Positions 39,887 through 49,262 of a DNA stretch of 64,000 nucleotides are shown here, piece by piece. A model generated the notes under the pieces. That model saw only the letters and a program-made list of their open reading frames with translations, made no database searches and was not told the origin of the DNA. Position 1 is the first letter of the stretch. Every line of letters begins with the position of its first letter. Source of the DNA: Levilactobacillus fuyuanensis (GTDB lineage Bacteria > Bacillota > Bacilli > Lactobacillales > Lactobacillaceae); assembly GCF_003946395.1 (NCBI RefSeq), contig NZ_RHNZ01000011.1, positions 33,855-97,854 on the forward strand, in the 5' to 3' direction. Made by a program: the position numbers and the translations under genes.

Positions 39887-39956
39887 CCGTCTTGTCAATA
39901 CAAAGATTTTTATCATAGCTGCTGATTTTTCGGCAGTTATGACTCCCTAGAATTGT

Positions 39957-40054
39957 CGCCTGCGGCTGCTAGGGAGTCCACCTGCTGTGGGGACCGCCTG
40001 CAGCCAAGGAGCGGGCTTCCGGCTTGGTTTGAGCCCTAGCTCCTTTGGCTAAGC
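39957..40054 (+). repeat. Structured intergenic repeat, copy F (truncated)
   Basis: Left edge CGCCTGCGGCT, outer stem GCTAGGG (39968-39974) with CCCTAGC (40034-40040), and the arm GCC..AGCC/GGGCTTCCGGC are kept; two internal arms are lost. An upstream GACTCCCTAG (39941-39950) can also pair perfectly with CTAGGGAGTC (39969-39978). It lies between divergent trpS and helD. Confidence 0.75.
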
Positions 40055-40183
40055 AAACGTCTAATTATAAACATTAACCGAATAACTGACAATCCCAGTA
40101 TTCCCAATCGCTTTGATTGACAGGATCCCCTAAAATGACTAAACTTGTTAAGCAATTTAGCCTATCCAAAGGAGGCGGTCATT

Positions 40184-42490
40184 TTGACCACCAGCGAAGA
40201 AGCACAGGAACAACAACGTGTTGACCACGTCGCTGCTCAGATCGGTGAGCGGATCGATAAGACCACGTCCGACTATACCGCCGCGCACAAGGAATTACGC
40301 AACGTGTTGAAGAATTACAGTGAAAACACCTCGGTCAACTGGTTTGAAGTCGATGACCGAATCGAAACCAGTGCCGAACTGCAACAGCAACGGGCATTGG
40401 TCTCCCGGCTAACTGAAAATCAAAATATCATTCAAGATCAACTCGATACCTTTAAAGAACTCCAACGGTCGCCCTACTTCGGCCGGATTGACATCCAGGA
40501 CCCAGGCGAAACGACACCGGAATCCCTTTACATTGGCACGGCCTCGTTCGTCGATGACGATCAGAACTTTCTGGTCTACGACTGGCGGGCCCCAATCTCC
40601 AGTATCTACTATAATGGGGTCCTCGGTCAGGTTGCTTACAACACGCCCGCTGGCGATCAACAGACTGACCTCCTAAAGAAGCGGCAATTTCTGATCAAAG
40701 ACGGCCAGATTGAAAACATGTTCGACACCAACGAAACTGTTGGGGATGAAATGCTCCAGCACGCGTTGGGCGAACAGAACGACGCCACCATGCAAAACAT
40801 CGTGGCCACCATCCAACGCGAACAAAACGACATCATTCGTGACACCAAGAGTGACCTACTCGTTGTCCAGGGAGTCGCCGGTTCCGGTAAGACCTCCGCA
40901 ATTCTACAACGGATCGCCTTTCTGCTGTACCACAGTCGCCGCGACCTAGAGGCCGATCAAATCGTCCTCTTCTCACCCAACCGGCTGTTCAGCCACTATA
41001 TCAGTGACGTTCTCCCCAGCTTAGGGGAGCGCAATATGCGCCAAGTCACCCTTGCTGAATTTCTCACGCAACGGTTCCAAGGACTGAAGGTGCAGACCCA
41101 GTTCGAACGTTACGAAGCCGATCAGCAAGCACCTGTCAATCATCGGCTACGCGACTTCCGTGAGAGCGCCGCATTGATGACGGCGGTCAAGGATTACTGC
41201 CACACCTGTCCGGCCGACGAGTTGAAGTTTACCGACATTCGTTTCGACGGTCGTGTATTCTTCAGTAAGGAAGAAATTCGCGATATCTACGAGCAATTTC
41301 CAGACGCCACCGCCCCGGCCGACCGCTTTCTGCGGACCAAGAATGCTTTAGAGAAACGTCTGAAGCACCGCATCGCCGATGAAGCCAAGGCCGACTGGGT
41401 GCGTGACGAAATCGACCAGCTCAACGATGAAGATTATCACAATTGGTTGGGCGCCAACCATCTCGGAGAGTTCGAACAACTCGATGACGAGATTGATTTC
41501 ATTGCCCGGCAAATCGTACGCAAACGTCTGCGGTCGGTCGACGACGCCATTTATAATGGCTACTTCTTAGACGCCTACAGTCAATACACGGCCTTCTTGA
41601 AGCACTGTCCGTTACCGGACGATGTGTCCGCCGACGACTGGCAGACGGTGATTGCGGCCTACCAACACGACATTGAATTTCATCGGCTGGCTCTGACCGA
41701 TGCCGCCCCTCTGCTCTACTTGCGCGACCTCTTGATTGGTGGCGGGGCGAACCACCGGATGCAGCACCTGTTCGTCGATGAGATGCAGGATTACTCGATG
41801 GCCCAACTGATTTACCTGCAACATGCCTTCCCCCGGGCCAAGCTGACTCTGTTGGGTGACAGTGAACAGGCGTTGTTCAAAGCGGTAGAATCCCCAGAAT
41901 CGATCTTGAAAAAATTGGATTCGGCCCTGAACGTCAAACGGTCACGGTTGATCACGTTGCGGCGTTCCTACCGCTCGACCTACCCCATCACGACCTTTGC
42001 CAAGGCGCTATTACCGGATGGTGACCAGATTGAGGCCTTCAACCGGCCAGGTGATTTACCCAAGGTCGTCATTCGCTACGATGAGGATACCGCCTTCAAG
42101 GCATTGGCCAGCGAGGTCTCGACGGAACTCGCCACCAGCGGCACCGTCGCCATCCTCACCAAGAGTACGACCGAGGCCAAACGCGTCTATCAGGAGCTAC
42201 ATGGTCAGTTCGACCTGACACGGCTGACCGACACCGACCGTTCCCTGCCTAAGGGCGTTGTCGTTCTGCCGATTTACTTGGCCAAGGGGTTGGAATTCGA
42301 CAGTGTTATTGCCTACAACGTCTCGGCGGAAAACTATCCCGATGAGCAAATGACGGGGACGCTCTACACGATTGCGTCACGGGCCATGCATCACCTGACG
42401 TTATTGAGTATCGGCGCAGTTTCGCCATTGATTGCCTCGGGAAAGATTCCCCAGGCTGATTTGACGATTGAACATGAATTTCAGAACTAA
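40184..42490 (+). CDS. helD: RNA polymerase recycling helicase HelD
   Basis: A 768-residue UvrD-like superfamily 1 ATPase. The start is TTG 40184, eight bases after AAAGGAGG; the longest frame starts 13 codons upstream with no ribosome site. The N-terminal coiled-coil arm (about 1-90), then Walker A VVQGVAGSGKTSAIL (about 225-239), Walker B LFVDEMQDYS, LLGDSEQALF, LRRSYRST and the C-terminal VLPIYLAKGLEFDSVIAYN. HelD lodges in the polymerase channels and releases stalled complexes. It works with the delta subunit encoded at 8.9 kb. Confidence 0.92.
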   Translation: MTTSEEAQEQQRVDHVAAQIGERIDKTTSDYTAAHKELRNVLKNYSENTSVNWFEVDDRIETSAELQQQRALVSRLTENQNIIQDQLDTFKELQRSPYFGRIDIQDPGETTPESLYIGTASFVDDDQNFLVYDWRAPISSIYYNGVLGQVAYNTPAGDQQTDLLKKRQFLIKDGQIENMFDTNETVGDEMLQHALGEQNDATMQNIVATIQREQNDIIRDTKSDLLVVQGVAGSGKTSAILQRIAFLLYHSRRDLEADQIVLFSPNRLFSHYISDVLPSLGERNMRQVTLAEFLTQRFQGLKVQTQFERYEADQQAPVNHRLRDFRESAALMTAVKDYCHTCPADELKFTDIRFDGRVFFSKEEIRDIYEQFPDATAPADRFLRTKNALEKRLKHRIADEAKADWVRDEIDQLNDEDYHNWLGANHLGEFEQLDDEIDFIARQIVRKRLRSVDDAIYNGYFLDAYSQYTAFLKHCPLPDDVSADDWQTVIAAYQHDIEFHRLALTDAAPLLYLRDLLIGGGANHRMQHLFVDEMQDYSMAQLIYLQHAFPRAKLTLLGDSEQALFKAVESPESILKKLDSALNVKRSRLITLRRSYRSTYPITTFAKALLPDGDQIEAFNRPGDLPKVVIRYDEDTAFKALASEVSTELATSGTVAILTKSTTEAKRVYQELHGQFDLTRLTDTDRSLPKGVVVLPIYLAKGLEFDSVIAYNVSAENYPDEQMTGTLYTIASRAMHHLTLLSIGAVSPLIASGKIPQADLTIEHEFQN

Positions 42491-42529
42491 CACCCGATAA
42501 TTTTCGGAAGTCTAACTTAATCAGACCTC

Positions 42530-42570
42530 AAACGACTTTGACCAGCAGTTGCCGGTTAAGGTCGTTTTTT
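42530..42570 (+). terminator. Terminator of helD
   Basis: AACGACTTTGACC pairs with GGTTAAGGTCGTT with mismatches, followed by TTTTTT. Confidence 0.75.
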
Positions 42571-42705
42571 GATGTCCCATCCGTCCACCCAATCGCTTAG
42601 TTCAGCCGCTTCAGTTAACAAGGTCGGTCGCTTTGATTGTTCCCACCAGTTCAACCGACTATTGTGGGCCTCACACAAAGAAAATTCTGACTTGGAGTGA
42701 CCGCG

Positions 42706-43302
42706 ATGCTATTACCAAAGTACTGTCAAACCAAACTCGGCGTCTTTAAGATTAGCAACGCCCTGATTCTGCTGCTCTGCTGGATTGTTCAGGTGCTTGC
42801 CGTCAAGCTGGGACCTATCCAGCCCTTACGCACACTACGGACGCTGCTAATTTTCACCGCCGCCTATGCAGTGATGCTCTATCTCCCGGTGAAACTGAAA
42901 AAATACGTGACTCCCAAAGTACTAATTGAAATTTTGTTGGACTTCAATGTCGTTTTGACCGTGTATGGTCTGATCCTACTCATCCTGCCGCGTGCCTTGG
43001 ATACGGCTAACCTGTCTTCTTCACAGGCCGGGCTGGGCATCCTCTTTTCCTTGCTGGGTATTCCCATGCCCTACATGCGGCCAAACGGGATTTACGGTGT
43101 TCGGCTGCCTTGGACACGTAACTCCACGGAAATCTGGGATAAGACGAACCTGTTAGGCACCCGCCTACTCTTTGTCATTGGCGTAGTCAGCCTCCTGATT
43201 GGGGCTTTCCAAGCTGCCTGGTTCCTAATGTCCCTGATGATCGGTATGATTATCCTTACTGCCGCCACGGTTGGTTACGCCTACCATTTGTCGCAGCCAT
43301 AG
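42706..43302 (+). CDS. Membrane protein resembling SdpI/DUF1648-type proteins
   Basis: A 198-residue protein with six hydrophobic segments. The core FSLLGIPMPYMRPNGIYGVRLPWTRNSTEIWDKTN is like the SdpI immunity-protein signature (N.fIGiRt.wt..s.e.W..t...). In Bacillus SdpI protects against the SdpC toxin; here no toxin gene is adjacent, so a general role or detoxification immunity is only possible. The start ATG 42706 has GGAG 8 bases upstream. Confidence 0.65.
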   Translation: MLLPKYCQTKLGVFKISNALILLLCWIVQVLAVKLGPIQPLRTLRTLLIFTAAYAVMLYLPVKLKKYVTPKVLIEILLDFNVVLTVYGLILLILPRALDTANLSSSQAGLGILFSLLGIPMPYMRPNGIYGVRLPWTRNSTEIWDKTNLLGTRLLFVIGVVSLLIGAFQAAWFLMSLMIGMIILTAATVGYAYHLSQP

Positions 43303-43318
43303 CCTTGGAATAAATTGT

Positions 43319-43375
43319 AGAAAAATCCCGTTGTCGCAAATAGCTTAGGTTATTTGTAACAACGGGATTTTTGTG
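43319..43375. terminator. Bidirectional terminator
   Basis: AAAAATCCCGTTGT pairs with ACAACGGGATTTTT; U-tracts on both strands between convergent genes. Confidence 0.88.
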
Positions 43376-43382
43376 TTTAATT

Positions 43383-43841
43383 TTAAAAAATTGCTGGCGT
43401 CTTCATCGTAGGAAACGTCGTGTGACGGCCATAGTTGTGATAGCCCTTGTAGAAGTGCAATTGACTCTTTTGGACCTTCAACTTGTAGGTCATGCGTTGC
43501 CCATCGAACTGAACTTTACCACCCTTAGGCGAATATTGAATACCAGTTAACTGATAGACGTGGTGGCCCAATGACCGGTATTTCAGCTTCTTCAGCCCAT
43601 ACCCTGGCAAACGATAATAGTGTTCACTACCTTCATCCAGACCAAAGAGATTCCCCGTGCTCTTGGTCTTACTGTACGTGATGTAAGCTTTATTGTCGCC
43701 CTTGCCGTTATGAAACCAGGTGTGGCGCAAGACTTTAGGCGTCCCAGCGTGCCACGTTGCCGCTTGGGCCGAGGTCAGGTCGGTTGCCGCTAATCCTAGC
43801 GACACGGCCGCAAGACCAATTAAAAAATAAGGTTTAGCCAT
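43383..43841 (-). CDS. Secreted protein of unknown function
   Basis: A 152-residue protein with signal peptide (MAKPYFLIGLAAVSLGLAATDLTSAQA, cleavage near AQA-AT). The mature part is basic and Tyr/Lys/Gly-rich, of the short secreted type common in lactobacilli (TWHAGTPKVLRHTWFH.. ..YKGYHNYG). No catalytic motif is visible. It stands alone, with its own terminator. Confidence 0.65.
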   Translation of the reverse strand: MAKPYFLIGLAAVSLGLAATDLTSAQAATWHAGTPKVLRHTWFHNGKGDNKAYITYSKTKSTGNLFGLDEGSEHYYRLPGYGLKKLKYRSLGHHVYQLTGIQYSPKGGKVQFDGQRMTYKLKVQKSQLHFYKGYHNYGRHTTFPTMKTPAIF

Positions 43842-43979
43842 GGTGCAAATTCCTCCTCCGAATAACCACCGGTGTTACTTCTCTTTGACAATACGCGTTG
43901 CCTATCGGTAAAGCAAGACAATTCGTTTTAACCCCGCAATGGCCCGCAACACGGACTAATCAACAACCGGATGATTTAC

Positions 43980-45164
43980 TCATTCGACTGCCGATGCTGC
44001 TGTTGCTTTGGGCATGCGCTTTAACGTCTGTTTCAACAACAGTGGCGCGATAATCGTGGCCAACACGATCACCAGAATCATGGCGGAGTAGTTGGCATCC
44101 CCCAGCAGACCGGCTTGATGACCAATCTGGGCGGTAATCAGCCCCATCTCGCCCCGGGCAATCATCCCGGTGCCGATCACGCTACTACTGGTCCAAGAGA
44201 ACCCGCACAACCGCGCGCCGAGGCCACAGCCAATCAGCTTGGTCAGGCAGGCCAGGACGGTCAGCCCCACGATAATCCCCATGTTCTCCGCCATATGATC
44301 GAGGGTCATGTTCAACCCCACACTGACGAAGAAGACCGGGATAAAGATAGCGTTTCCCAATGGTTCCACGTGATCGGCCAAGACAGCCCGATACGGCGTA
44401 TGTGCCACGGCGATGCCGGCAAAGAAGGCCCCAATGGCCCCACTCAAGCCGACGATATCGGCCAGCCAGGCCATTCCCAGACAGATGACCATCGACATGA
44501 TGGTCACACTGGAAGCCATGACGAGCCGTTCACTCAGGTGCATCAGGTACGGTGCGACCCATTTAACCAATATGTATGTCCCACCAAAGAAGGCAATCTG
44601 CTCGATCAGAACCACGGCCAGGTTGGGTTGGCTTCCCGCAGCCTTGATGCCTTGACTTGCCAGCAGACTGATCATCAGGGACAGTAGGACCACGCCCATG
44701 ATGTCGTCGGCCACGGCCGCCCCCAGGATGGTCGCGCCCTCACGCGTAGACAACGCATGAAACTCTTTCAACACGGCCACGGAAATCGAGACCGAGGTGG
44801 CGGAGAAGATCACCCCAATGAAGAGGGCTTCCAGTGCATTGAAACCCCACCACCAGGAGGCCAGGCCCATCAGTGCAATTGGAAAAATCACGCCAAGCGT
44901 CGCCACCACAATAGCCGGTCGCAGATACTTCATCAGTAGCTCCAAATTACTTTCCAAGCCACCCAAAAACATCAGAATGACCACCCCAATGTCGGCAAAT
45001 AAGTTCACCAGGCTATTGAGCTGAACCCAATCAAGCACGGCCGGTCCGATCAAAATCCCAATGACCAACTCACCAATCACGGCGGGCACGCCCAACCGAT
45101 TAGCAAAGTTTCCCGCTAGCGTGGTCAGGACCAGGATCAAACACAGTGTTCCGAGAAAAGCCAT
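43980..45164 (-). CDS. Cation/proton antiporter, CPA2 family
   Basis: A 394-residue membrane protein with about 12 helices. The start ATG 45164 has GGGAGG 6 bases upstream. Typical CPA2 segments: LAGNFANRLGVPAVIGELVIGILIGPAVL (helices 1-2), FSATSVSISVAVLKEF and LGAAVADDIMGVVLL with the ion-binding DD motif, and IGTGMIARGEMGLITAQIG. No TrkA-N or other regulatory domain follows, as in NapA/GerN-type exchangers. It exchanges Na+ or K+ for H+, aiding acid or salt tolerance. Confidence 0.9.
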   Translation of the reverse strand: MAFLGTLCLILVLTTLAGNFANRLGVPAVIGELVIGILIGPAVLDWVQLNSLVNLFADIGVVILMFLGGLESNLELLMKYLRPAIVVATLGVIFPIALMGLASWWWGFNALEALFIGVIFSATSVSISVAVLKEFHALSTREGATILGAAVADDIMGVVLLSLMISLLASQGIKAAGSQPNLAVVLIEQIAFFGGTYILVKWVAPYLMHLSERLVMASSVTIMSMVICLGMAWLADIVGLSGAIGAFFAGIAVAHTPYRAVLADHVEPLGNAIFIPVFFVSVGLNMTLDHMAENMGIIVGLTVLACLTKLIGCGLGARLCGFSWTSSSVIGTGMIARGEMGLITAQIGHQAGLLGDANYSAMILVIVLATIIAPLLLKQTLKRMPKATAASAVE

Positions 45165-45364
45165 CCTCATCCCTCCTTCTTTCAAAATTAATTACGTTCT
45201 ATCATACGCCACTTTGGCGGGCCACAACAGAGGAAAATGCCGCCGAATTCACTGTTAGCTACCAGATAATCGCCCAATAAATTAAATTACCCCATTAGGT
45301 TATCGTCGCCGTTAATTAATTCCACCGATTTTGGTACTTTCGCCTAACAATTAGTGGTAAAATT

Positions 45365-45378
45365 TGATTACGCTTTCA
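45365..45378 (+). promoter_or_regulatory. Candidate cre site
   Basis: TGATTACGCTTTCA matches TGWNANCGNTNWCA at all but one fixed position. It lies 78-91 bases before the serine hydrolase start, so CcpA control is possible. Confidence 0.35.
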
Positions 45379-45455
45379 AATACAATTGATTTGCTCAGAT
45401 AAGACGCTTAACTTAACCAACGTCTCTGACCAGTCTAAAAAAGAATCGAAGTGAG

Positions 45456-46457
45456 ATGCTCGCTATGAAACACGCTTTCCGGCCACCCCGCCACAAAATA
45501 CATATTAGCTGGTTGCTACCCTATCTTCGCAACCGCAGAATCCTAGCCGGCCTCGGCATCTTCTTGATTGTCTTTGCCAGCCTGATCACGGTACAAGCAC
45601 ACCGGAACCAGGGAAATCAGCCAGCAACGCCAGTGCCTCAGCCGGCCAACGCGCAGCAGGTTGCCCAAAAGCAACGCAGCGTAAAACGCCAACTCCATCA
45701 CTACTTAAAATCCGTGACGGCCGATGGCACCGCTAGCGTGAGCTTTTACAATTTGGGACCGGTCGCTGGCAGTCCCGCGGCGAAGTCAACGATGGCCACC
45801 AAGTTCTACAAATCTGGTGCCCTCGCCACTTCAGCCAACGCTCACACGCCGGAAATCTCGGCCAGCACCTACAAATTGTATATCGCGGCCTACCTCTTCC
45901 ACCAGCACGCTGCCGGGCTATACACCTGGACCCCTGCCGAGGAAGACGGTTTCCACCGAATGATCGTCAATAGCGCCAACGACTTCTCTGAGGACGTCGT
46001 CGACACTTACGGTCCCGTCGCGCTCGATGACTACCTTGCCAGTCAGCACTACTACTCGCCCACCTTTGTCAGCGGCGAGGCAGCCACGACGACTGCCTAT
46101 AGCCTGACCCTCGTGTTGAAGGACCTCGCGACACAGAGTGGGCCGTTCAGTCACGCCAAGGATCAGCAGAAACTCCTGTCCTTGATGAAACAACAGGTCT
46201 ATCGCACCGGGATTCCTGCCGGAGCAACGGCCGCCCAAAAGGGCACGGTCGTTGCCGATAAGGTTGGCTTCCTGGCTGACACCAATAATGATGCCGCCAT
46301 CGTCACTCTGCCCAACGGCGAACGCTATATTCTGGTCATCATGACCCACGGCCACGAACAGACCGGCTTTAGTGGCTTCCCACGAATGGCCAAGATTACC
46401 ACTCACATTCAGAAGCTCGTTTACGATCCTGCGATTGTTAAGGGGCTCAGTAAATAA
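45456..46457 (+). CDS. Membrane-anchored beta-lactamase-like serine hydrolase
   Basis: A 333-residue protein with an N-terminal membrane anchor (about 29-47, ILAGLGIFLIVFASLITV). The serine hydrolase part resembles class A beta-lactamases: STYK (SxxK, about 131-134), SAN (about 172-174) and DKVG in place of KTG. Homologues in lactobacilli are cell-wall modifying or of unknown role; antibiotic hydrolysis is not implied. A second ATG at 45465 is an alternative start. Confidence 0.75.
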   Translation: MLAMKHAFRPPRHKIHISWLLPYLRNRRILAGLGIFLIVFASLITVQAHRNQGNQPATPVPQPANAQQVAQKQRSVKRQLHHYLKSVTADGTASVSFYNLGPVAGSPAAKSTMATKFYKSGALATSANAHTPEISASTYKLYIAAYLFHQHAAGLYTWTPAEEDGFHRMIVNSANDFSEDVVDTYGPVALDDYLASQHYYSPTFVSGEAATTTAYSLTLVLKDLATQSGPFSHAKDQQKLLSLMKQQVYRTGIPAGATAAQKGTVVADKVGFLADTNNDAAIVTLPNGERYILVIMTHGHEQTGFSGFPRMAKITTHIQKLVYDPAIVKGLSK

Positions 46458-46622
46458 GTCTAACAATGGCCACTGACTAAACTAGCCGGTGGTCATTTTA
46501 TTTTGCGTTGGTTATCTAACTTTTCCTTTTATGTTTTCGAATTGACTCTCCTCCACACTGGCCCTACCATCAGCTTATCAAATACCACACTGCATATCGG
46601 CACTGATCAGGAGGGATTCATC

Positions 46623-47132
46623 ATGAAAGACAGCCACTATATTCGTTGGGTCAAGCACCTGTTCCACATACAGGGGAGCCTCGCACCCAACCAGTCACAA
46701 GAAGCCAATCAGGTCGGTGCTAACGCCTTTACCTATCTGTATTTTTACATTTTAATTTCCAGTCTGGTCTTCACTGGATTAGCCTCCTGGATCTCTCGCA
46801 CTCAGCTATTCCAGTTCGTCATTATCAGCGACGTCCTCGTTACGTTCCTCATTGGGGGACTGTACTTCAAGGAGTCACTGACGTTGATGGGCCTGAAGGA
46901 CAAGTCTGAAGTGCCGACATTGCAGGCAGCCCAGGTACGTTTTGCCTGCCAACGGGCCTTCCGCCAAGCCGGCCTCTTCTGGATCCTCATGGTCTTTAAC
47001 GATCAACTTTATGGGACATCGTTCGTCAAGGCCGTCGAAAATCTAAAGACTTTCCTGGTTACCGTTGCGTTGGCCATTTTCATCGGCATTTCCACCCTAA
47101 TCACTGAAAGCCGTCATCGTCACAAGTCTTAA
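46623..47132 (+). CDS. Membrane protein, DUF3278-like
   Basis: A 169-residue protein with four hydrophobic segments (about 38-56, 65-80, 117-131 and 142-160). The start ATG 46623 follows AGGAGG. The pattern resembles DUF3278 proteins of lactobacilli, which often sit beside an HTH regulator; none is present here. Function unknown. Confidence 0.5.
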   Translation: MKDSHYIRWVKHLFHIQGSLAPNQSQEANQVGANAFTYLYFYILISSLVFTGLASWISRTQLFQFVIISDVLVTFLIGGLYFKESLTLMGLKDKSEVPTLQAAQVRFACQRAFRQAGLFWILMVFNDQLYGTSFVKAVENLKTFLVTVALAIFIGISTLITESRHRHKS

Positions 47133-47133
47133 C

Positions 47134-47673
47134 TTAATTGTCGTTCTGCCCTCGCCATTCATCACGCAGGCAACCGTACTTCACCGAATCCCAGTACTGA
47201 TTCTGCCAGTAACGCACCTGCCGCACGCGAGCCTCCTGTTGCAGGCCCAGACTTTCGGCTAGCCGACACATGCGAACGTTCCCCGACCACGTTGTGAGTC
47301 CGATATGGGGTAAATCCACATGGTCCCATAGCCAGTCAACCCACAGTGTCAGTGCCTGTTTGCCGATACCGCGATGCCAGTCCTCCGGCCGATACAAAAC
47401 GATTCCAAAGTCGAGCCACCGCTGAAGATTCCCATCCTCGTAGTCATACGAAACAATACCGACCATGCGGCCATCGACTCTGATGATTTGTCGAGAAAAA
47501 TTGCCGATAAATTTCTGCGGCGCAATCTCGGTTAAGAACTTTTCGCGACTGGGTACTTTATCGTGAAAATAAGGCCCATTCCACTTGAGCCATTCAGCCT
47601 GTGGATCACTAAAAGCTAACTGCCAAAAAATCGGTGCATCCGTCGCAGTTAACGGTGCTAAGGTCACCATCAT
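47134..47673 (-). CDS. GNAT N-acetyltransferase
   Basis: A 179-residue acetyltransferase of the RimJ/RimL type. LAPLTATDAPIFWQL (start), FGIVLYRPEDWHRGIGKQAL (about 108-127, acetyl-CoA loop with R/QxxG/A) and GLTTWSGNVRMCRLAESLGLQQEARVR (C-terminal N/AxxEKxGF-like region). The start ATG 47673 has GGAGG upstream. It is downstream of a HAD gene by about 100 bases. Confidence 0.85.
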   Translation of the reverse strand: MMVTLAPLTATDAPIFWQLAFSDPQAEWLKWNGPYFHDKVPSREKFLTEIAPQKFIGNFSRQIIRVDGRMVGIVSYDYEDGNLQRWLDFGIVLYRPEDWHRGIGKQALTLWVDWLWDHVDLPHIGLTTWSGNVRMCRLAESLGLQQEARVRQVRYWQNQYWDSVKYGCLRDEWRGQNDN

Positions 47674-47775
47674 ATTACCCACCTCCAAGTTTTTCCCAGT
47701 ATAACGCATAGTGCTAGTTATGTAATATTTATTGGATAGAATCTTGAGTCGATTCAAATAGACTAGCACTACGCG

Positions 47776-48522
47776 TTAAATACATAAGCTTTGAATTGCC
47801 GATGACACTTGATTTGGCTCCAAAATATAATCGAAAGTTAACGCTTGTGCTGATAGATCAGGTTTACTTTTAACCCAAAAACTTTTTACAGCACCCGATA
47901 GCATTTTTACATCATTCATATCATTTCCAAAGGCAATATATTGATTGATACCAAGTAAGCCTAGTGTACTGCTCTTATTGATACCTTTTGAGGTCATGTC
48001 CAGATTTCCTTCACCACTATGTTCTATTAATTCTAAATCTGTATTTGCCCTTATCCTATTGGTAATCTGTGACATTTGCTGATTGCTTATCCCTAAAAGA
48101 ATGGCTTTAATAGGACTTTGAATTTTTTCAATCGGGACATTCTTTGCCAATCCATCTGGATCAAGTTGCCTAATAATGGCATTTTCTGAAGAAACTTGTG
48201 CTGAATAATTCCACTTTCCATCCACCACATATTCCAAATTGTATTTCTTTATCAGCCGCTTTAAATAGTCGAAATCGTTTTCAGAAATAGGAGACATAAC
48301 TTTTATAGTATCTGCTATAGAAACTATAGCGCCGTTTCCACCAATTAACATATGATGTTGAAATTCTGGAATGATTGGTATTAGATCTCTTATAGGGCGC
48401 GCAGATGCGAAAATTATCTGATTACCCATTTTTTCTAGTTTTTTTAGGCTTGTAATAATATCTGGTTCAATGCTTATGCCATTAAAGCTAAGTGTTCCAT
48501 CAACATCAAATACATAGTTCAT
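47776..48522 (-). CDS. HAD-IIB family hydrolase, AT-rich
   Basis: A 248-residue HAD phosphatase. FDVDGTLSFNG (motif I), FASARP (motif II), AFGNDMNDVKM (motif IV). Motif III Lys could be K185 in MTSKGINKSST. It is markedly AT-richer than its neighbours and is preceded by a truncated coding remnant, which suggests recent arrival. Substrate unknown. Confidence 0.8.
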   Translation of the reverse strand: MNYVFDVDGTLSFNGISIEPDIITSLKKLEKMGNQIIFASARPIRDLIPIIPEFQHHMLIGGNGAIVSIADTIKVMSPISENDFDYLKRLIKKYNLEYVVDGKWNYSAQVSSENAIIRQLDPDGLAKNVPIEKIQSPIKAILLGISNQQMSQITNRIRANTDLELIEHSGEGNLDMTSKGINKSSTLGLLGINQYIAFGNDMNDVKMLSGAVKSFWVKSKPDLSAQALTFDYILEPNQVSSAIQSLCI

Positions 48523-48527
48523 GCGTA

Positions 48528-48665
48528 TTAATCCCCTTTGTTTGCAAGTAGCTTGAAAAATGAGAAGCTTGCAAATTTTGCGTTATTATCCAGACTTCTC
48601 AAAGTTGATTGATAACCCATTCCCTCTAAACCTTTATCCAATGGTGATAATTCTATAAGTGATTT
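48528..48665 (-). pseudogene. Possible C-terminal remnant before the HAD gene
   Basis: A stop-free frame of 45 codons (LDKGLEGMGYQSTLRS.., ..FASFSFFKLLANKGD) that ends 6 bases before the HAD start codon. It has AT-rich codon use like the HAD gene, no start codon with a ribosome site, and looks like the end of a larger lost gene. Family not recognised. Confidence 0.35.
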
Positions 48666-48855
48666 TTAACAATGATCTTTCCCTACAACACTACAGGAAG
48701 GCCATTTTTGCTGACTGCTTTTCAACTTGCTACCAGGAATTTCCCCAACTATACGGGACTCCGAGGTGAATAGCAATGTAAAGTTGCAGGCAACACCAAA
48801 TCCGCTATAAGGATTGTTGTGACGGCGTTTCCAGCGACTCTTCTTTCCCACACAA
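48666..48855. other. Intergenic region without a supported gene
   Basis: Contains a 74-codon minus-strand frame (48666-48890) of unusual composition and without a clear start; it is not called as a gene. Confidence 0.4.
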
Positions 48856-48899
48856 AAAGCAGCAACGCATCGCCAATTCAAGCGATACATCGCTGCTAA
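48856..48899 (-). terminator. Terminator of the 65-residue ORF
   Basis: GCAGCGATGTATCGC pairs with GCGATGCGTTGC, followed by TTTTT on the minus strand. Confidence 0.75.
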
Positions 48900-48920
48900 T
48901 TATTTTCTATAGGCTAAACT

Positions 48921-49118
48921 CTATTCAGTCGTAAACTTCATGTAGTCCGCCTTGATGTAAACCGTCTTATCATCCTTCTCATGAACGGCCATAAAACCAT
49001 TACTATCTGGAAAATCTATTTTAAGGACGTTTTTCCCATCGACTTCGAAGGTATAGATCCCAGCATCCAACCCTTTGGCCCCACTAGAATACTCAAGCGA
49101 TACTATTTTATTCGTCAT
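48921..49118 (-). CDS. Small cytoplasmic protein of unknown function
   Basis: A 65-residue protein, beta-rich and acidic (IVSLEYSSGAKGLDAGIYTF.., ..KTVYIKADYMKFTTE). Start ATG 49118 with AGGAGG upstream, own terminator downstream. No family recognised. It resembles small bacteriocin-immunity or phage-type proteins only in size. Confidence 0.6.
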   Translation of the reverse strand: MTNKIVSLEYSSGAKGLDAGIYTFEVDGKNVLKIDFPDSNGFMAVHEKDDKTVYIKADYMKFTTE

Positions 49119-49262
49119 TAACAATCCCCTCCTGAAAAAAGACTACACCTCTAAATCATTTAGCACAATAGCTAGAGTAAAAATATCGTTTCTTAATTGT
49201 TTATTATCGTTAAACAATATGTTATTATTGATAATGAATAATTCGATAAGGAGATGTTAACC

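Noticed and set aside
44115..44687. 190-codon ORF opposite the antiporter
   Set aside because: Antisense shadow rich in His, Gln and Pro; the antiporter frame has clear family motifs.
48666..48890. 74-codon minus-strand ORF
   Set aside because: No ribosome site; it overlaps the terminator hairpin at 48856-48899; composition not coding-like.
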